Shown here: positions 7,105 to 7,768 of the stretch, in pieces
Layout: every line of letters begins with the position of its first letter
Position numbering within the stretch: the stretch's first letter is position 1
The notes under the pieces: model-generated
Seen by the model: the letters and a program-made list of their open reading frames with translations, nothing else
Told to the model about the DNA's origin: nothing
Databases searched by the model: none
Program-made: the position numbers and the translations under genes
NCBI GenBank assembly: GCA_022865965.1
Contig: JALHTS010000116.1
Span: 1-7,768, forward strand
Length of the DNA stretch: 7,768 bases
Source of the DNA: Ignavibacteriaceae bacterium
GTDB taxonomy: Bacteria > Bacteroidota > Ignavibacteria > Ignavibacteriales > Ignavibacteriaceae
Reading direction: 5' to 3'

Positions 7105-7768
7105 TTAGAAAACAGATATAATTCCAATAATAATTAGATTAACAAAAGCAATTGGTATCAAGTACTTCCAACTTGCAGTCATCAGATGATCGACTCTTAA
7201 TCTTGGTAAAGTCCATCTTAACCACATTTGAACAAAAACAAAAAATAATCCTTTAGCTGTAAACCAGAAAAATTGCTCAAATGGAATGAGCCATTCTGCA
7301 CCAATAAGATTTCCAAAGTATCCAAAAGGTGATTGATATCCGCCTAAAAATAATGCTGCGATGATTACTGAAACAGCAAACATGTTTGCATATTCCGAAA
7401 GAAAGAACATTGCAAACTTCATTCCCGAATATTCTGTATGATAACCGGAAACAAGTTCAGACTCAGCTTCAGGAATATCAAACGGTGTGCGGTTTACTTC
7501 TGCCAATGTTGAAATATAAATAACAAAAAATCCGATTATCATAAAAGGTATTAGCAGCAATTTATGCAAAAGATCGTAGTTACCGCCAAATATATTCCAA
7601 TTCCAGAATTGACCGGTTTGCATTTCGCTTAATGTATGCAGATTCATCGATCCGGTCAGCATAACAATACTTAAAACAACTAGAAGAGTAGGAATTTCAT
7701 AACTTATAATTTGAGCAGCTGCTCTCATAGCACCGAGAAGAGAGTATTTATTATTTGAAGCCCATCCA
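7105..7768 (-). CDS. nuoH: NADH-quinone oxidoreductase subunit H, 5'-truncated by window edge
   Basis: The C-terminal 220 residues of the membrane subunit that forms the quinone-access chamber of complex I. The frame is open through the edge: before the internal Met codon at 7726-7728 it reads GWASNNKYSLLGA, a typical NuoH segment, so that Met is not the start and roughly the first third of the protein lies outside the window (E. coli NuoH is 325 residues). Hallmarks seen are MRAAAQIISYEIP, the cytoplasmic quinone-site loop AEVNRTPFDIPEAESELVSG (about fragment residues 89-108) followed by GYHTEYSGMKFAMFFLSEY, and near the end VQMWLRWTLPRLRVDHLM plus SWKYLIP. The family often has Gln where this protein has His in RVDHLM; I regard that as natural variation. 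The gene ends in TAA abutting nuoI. Confidence 0.97.
   Translation of the reverse strand, partial: GWASNNKYSLLGAMRAAAQIISYEIPTLLVVLSIVMLTGSMNLHTLSEMQTGQFWNWNIFGGNYDLLHKLLLIPFMIIGFFVIYISTLAEVNRTPFDIPEAESELVSGYHTEYSGMKFAMFFLSEYANMFAVSVIIAALFLGGYQSPFGYFGNLIGAEWLIPFEQFFWFTAKGLFFVFVQMWLRWTLPRLRVDHLMTASWKYLIPIAFVNLIIIGIISVF

Noticed and set aside
7105..7728. A complete 207-residue NuoH starting at the Met codon at 7726-7728
   Set aside because: The frame continues to the window edge and the upstream codons encode conserved NuoH sequence (GWASNNKYSLLGA), so the gene is cut by the edge.
7105..7768. Complex I lacking the NADH module (ferredoxin- or F420-type variant)
   Set aside because: The peripheral subunits are outside the window, so their presence or absence cannot be judged; nothing in NuoH-N argues for a variant.

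Overview
The window is AT-rich. Every gene lies on the minus strand, so transcription runs from high to low coordinates. It holds the membrane-arm half of a respiratory complex I operon (proton-pumping NADH:quinone oxidoreductase, NDH-1) in the usual bacterial order: nuoH (cut by the right edge), nuoI, nuoJ, nuoK, nuoL, nuoM, nuoN. A small Rrf2-family transcriptional regulator follows. The AT-rich composition, the weak use of Shine-Dalgarno sequences and the flavour of the Nuo proteins suggest the Bacteroidota/Ignavibacteriota/Chlorobiota side of bacterial diversity. That placement is an impression from reading, not the result of a search.

Layout: partial nuoH (7105-7768) ends in TAA directly abutting the ATG of nuoI (6535-7104). 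nuoI overlaps nuoJ (6050-6538) by ATGA. nuoK (5737-6048) starts 1 base after the nuoJ stop, nuoL (3643-5733) 3 bases after nuoK, nuoM (2033-3634) 8 bases after nuoL, and nuoN (506-2008, TTG start) 24 bases after nuoM. A 63-base gap then separates nuoN from the Rrf2 gene (35-442). I see no hairpin terminator in any gap, so one polycistronic message is the simplest reading. It may or may not include the regulator.

How the genes work together: NuoI carries electrons through two [4Fe-4S] clusters towards the quinone site at its interface with NuoH. NuoH, J and K relay the resulting charge changes into the three antiporter-like pumps NuoN, M and L. The key Glu/Lys residues of these subunits are present and every reading frame is intact, so the encoded arm looks functional. 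The peripheral subunits (NuoA-G), and therefore the identity of the electron donor, lie outside the window.

The core is conventional and I see no evidence of an undescribed system in it. The parts worth a second look are at the low-coordinate end: a probable Fe-S-sensing Rrf2 regulator with unusual cysteine spacing beside an Fe-S-rich complex, and a sequence overlapping its start codon that resembles an IscR type-1 operator. Lesser points are a TTG start for nuoN, a shorter nuoK than the longest frame suggests, and a His-containing loop that lengthens NuoL.
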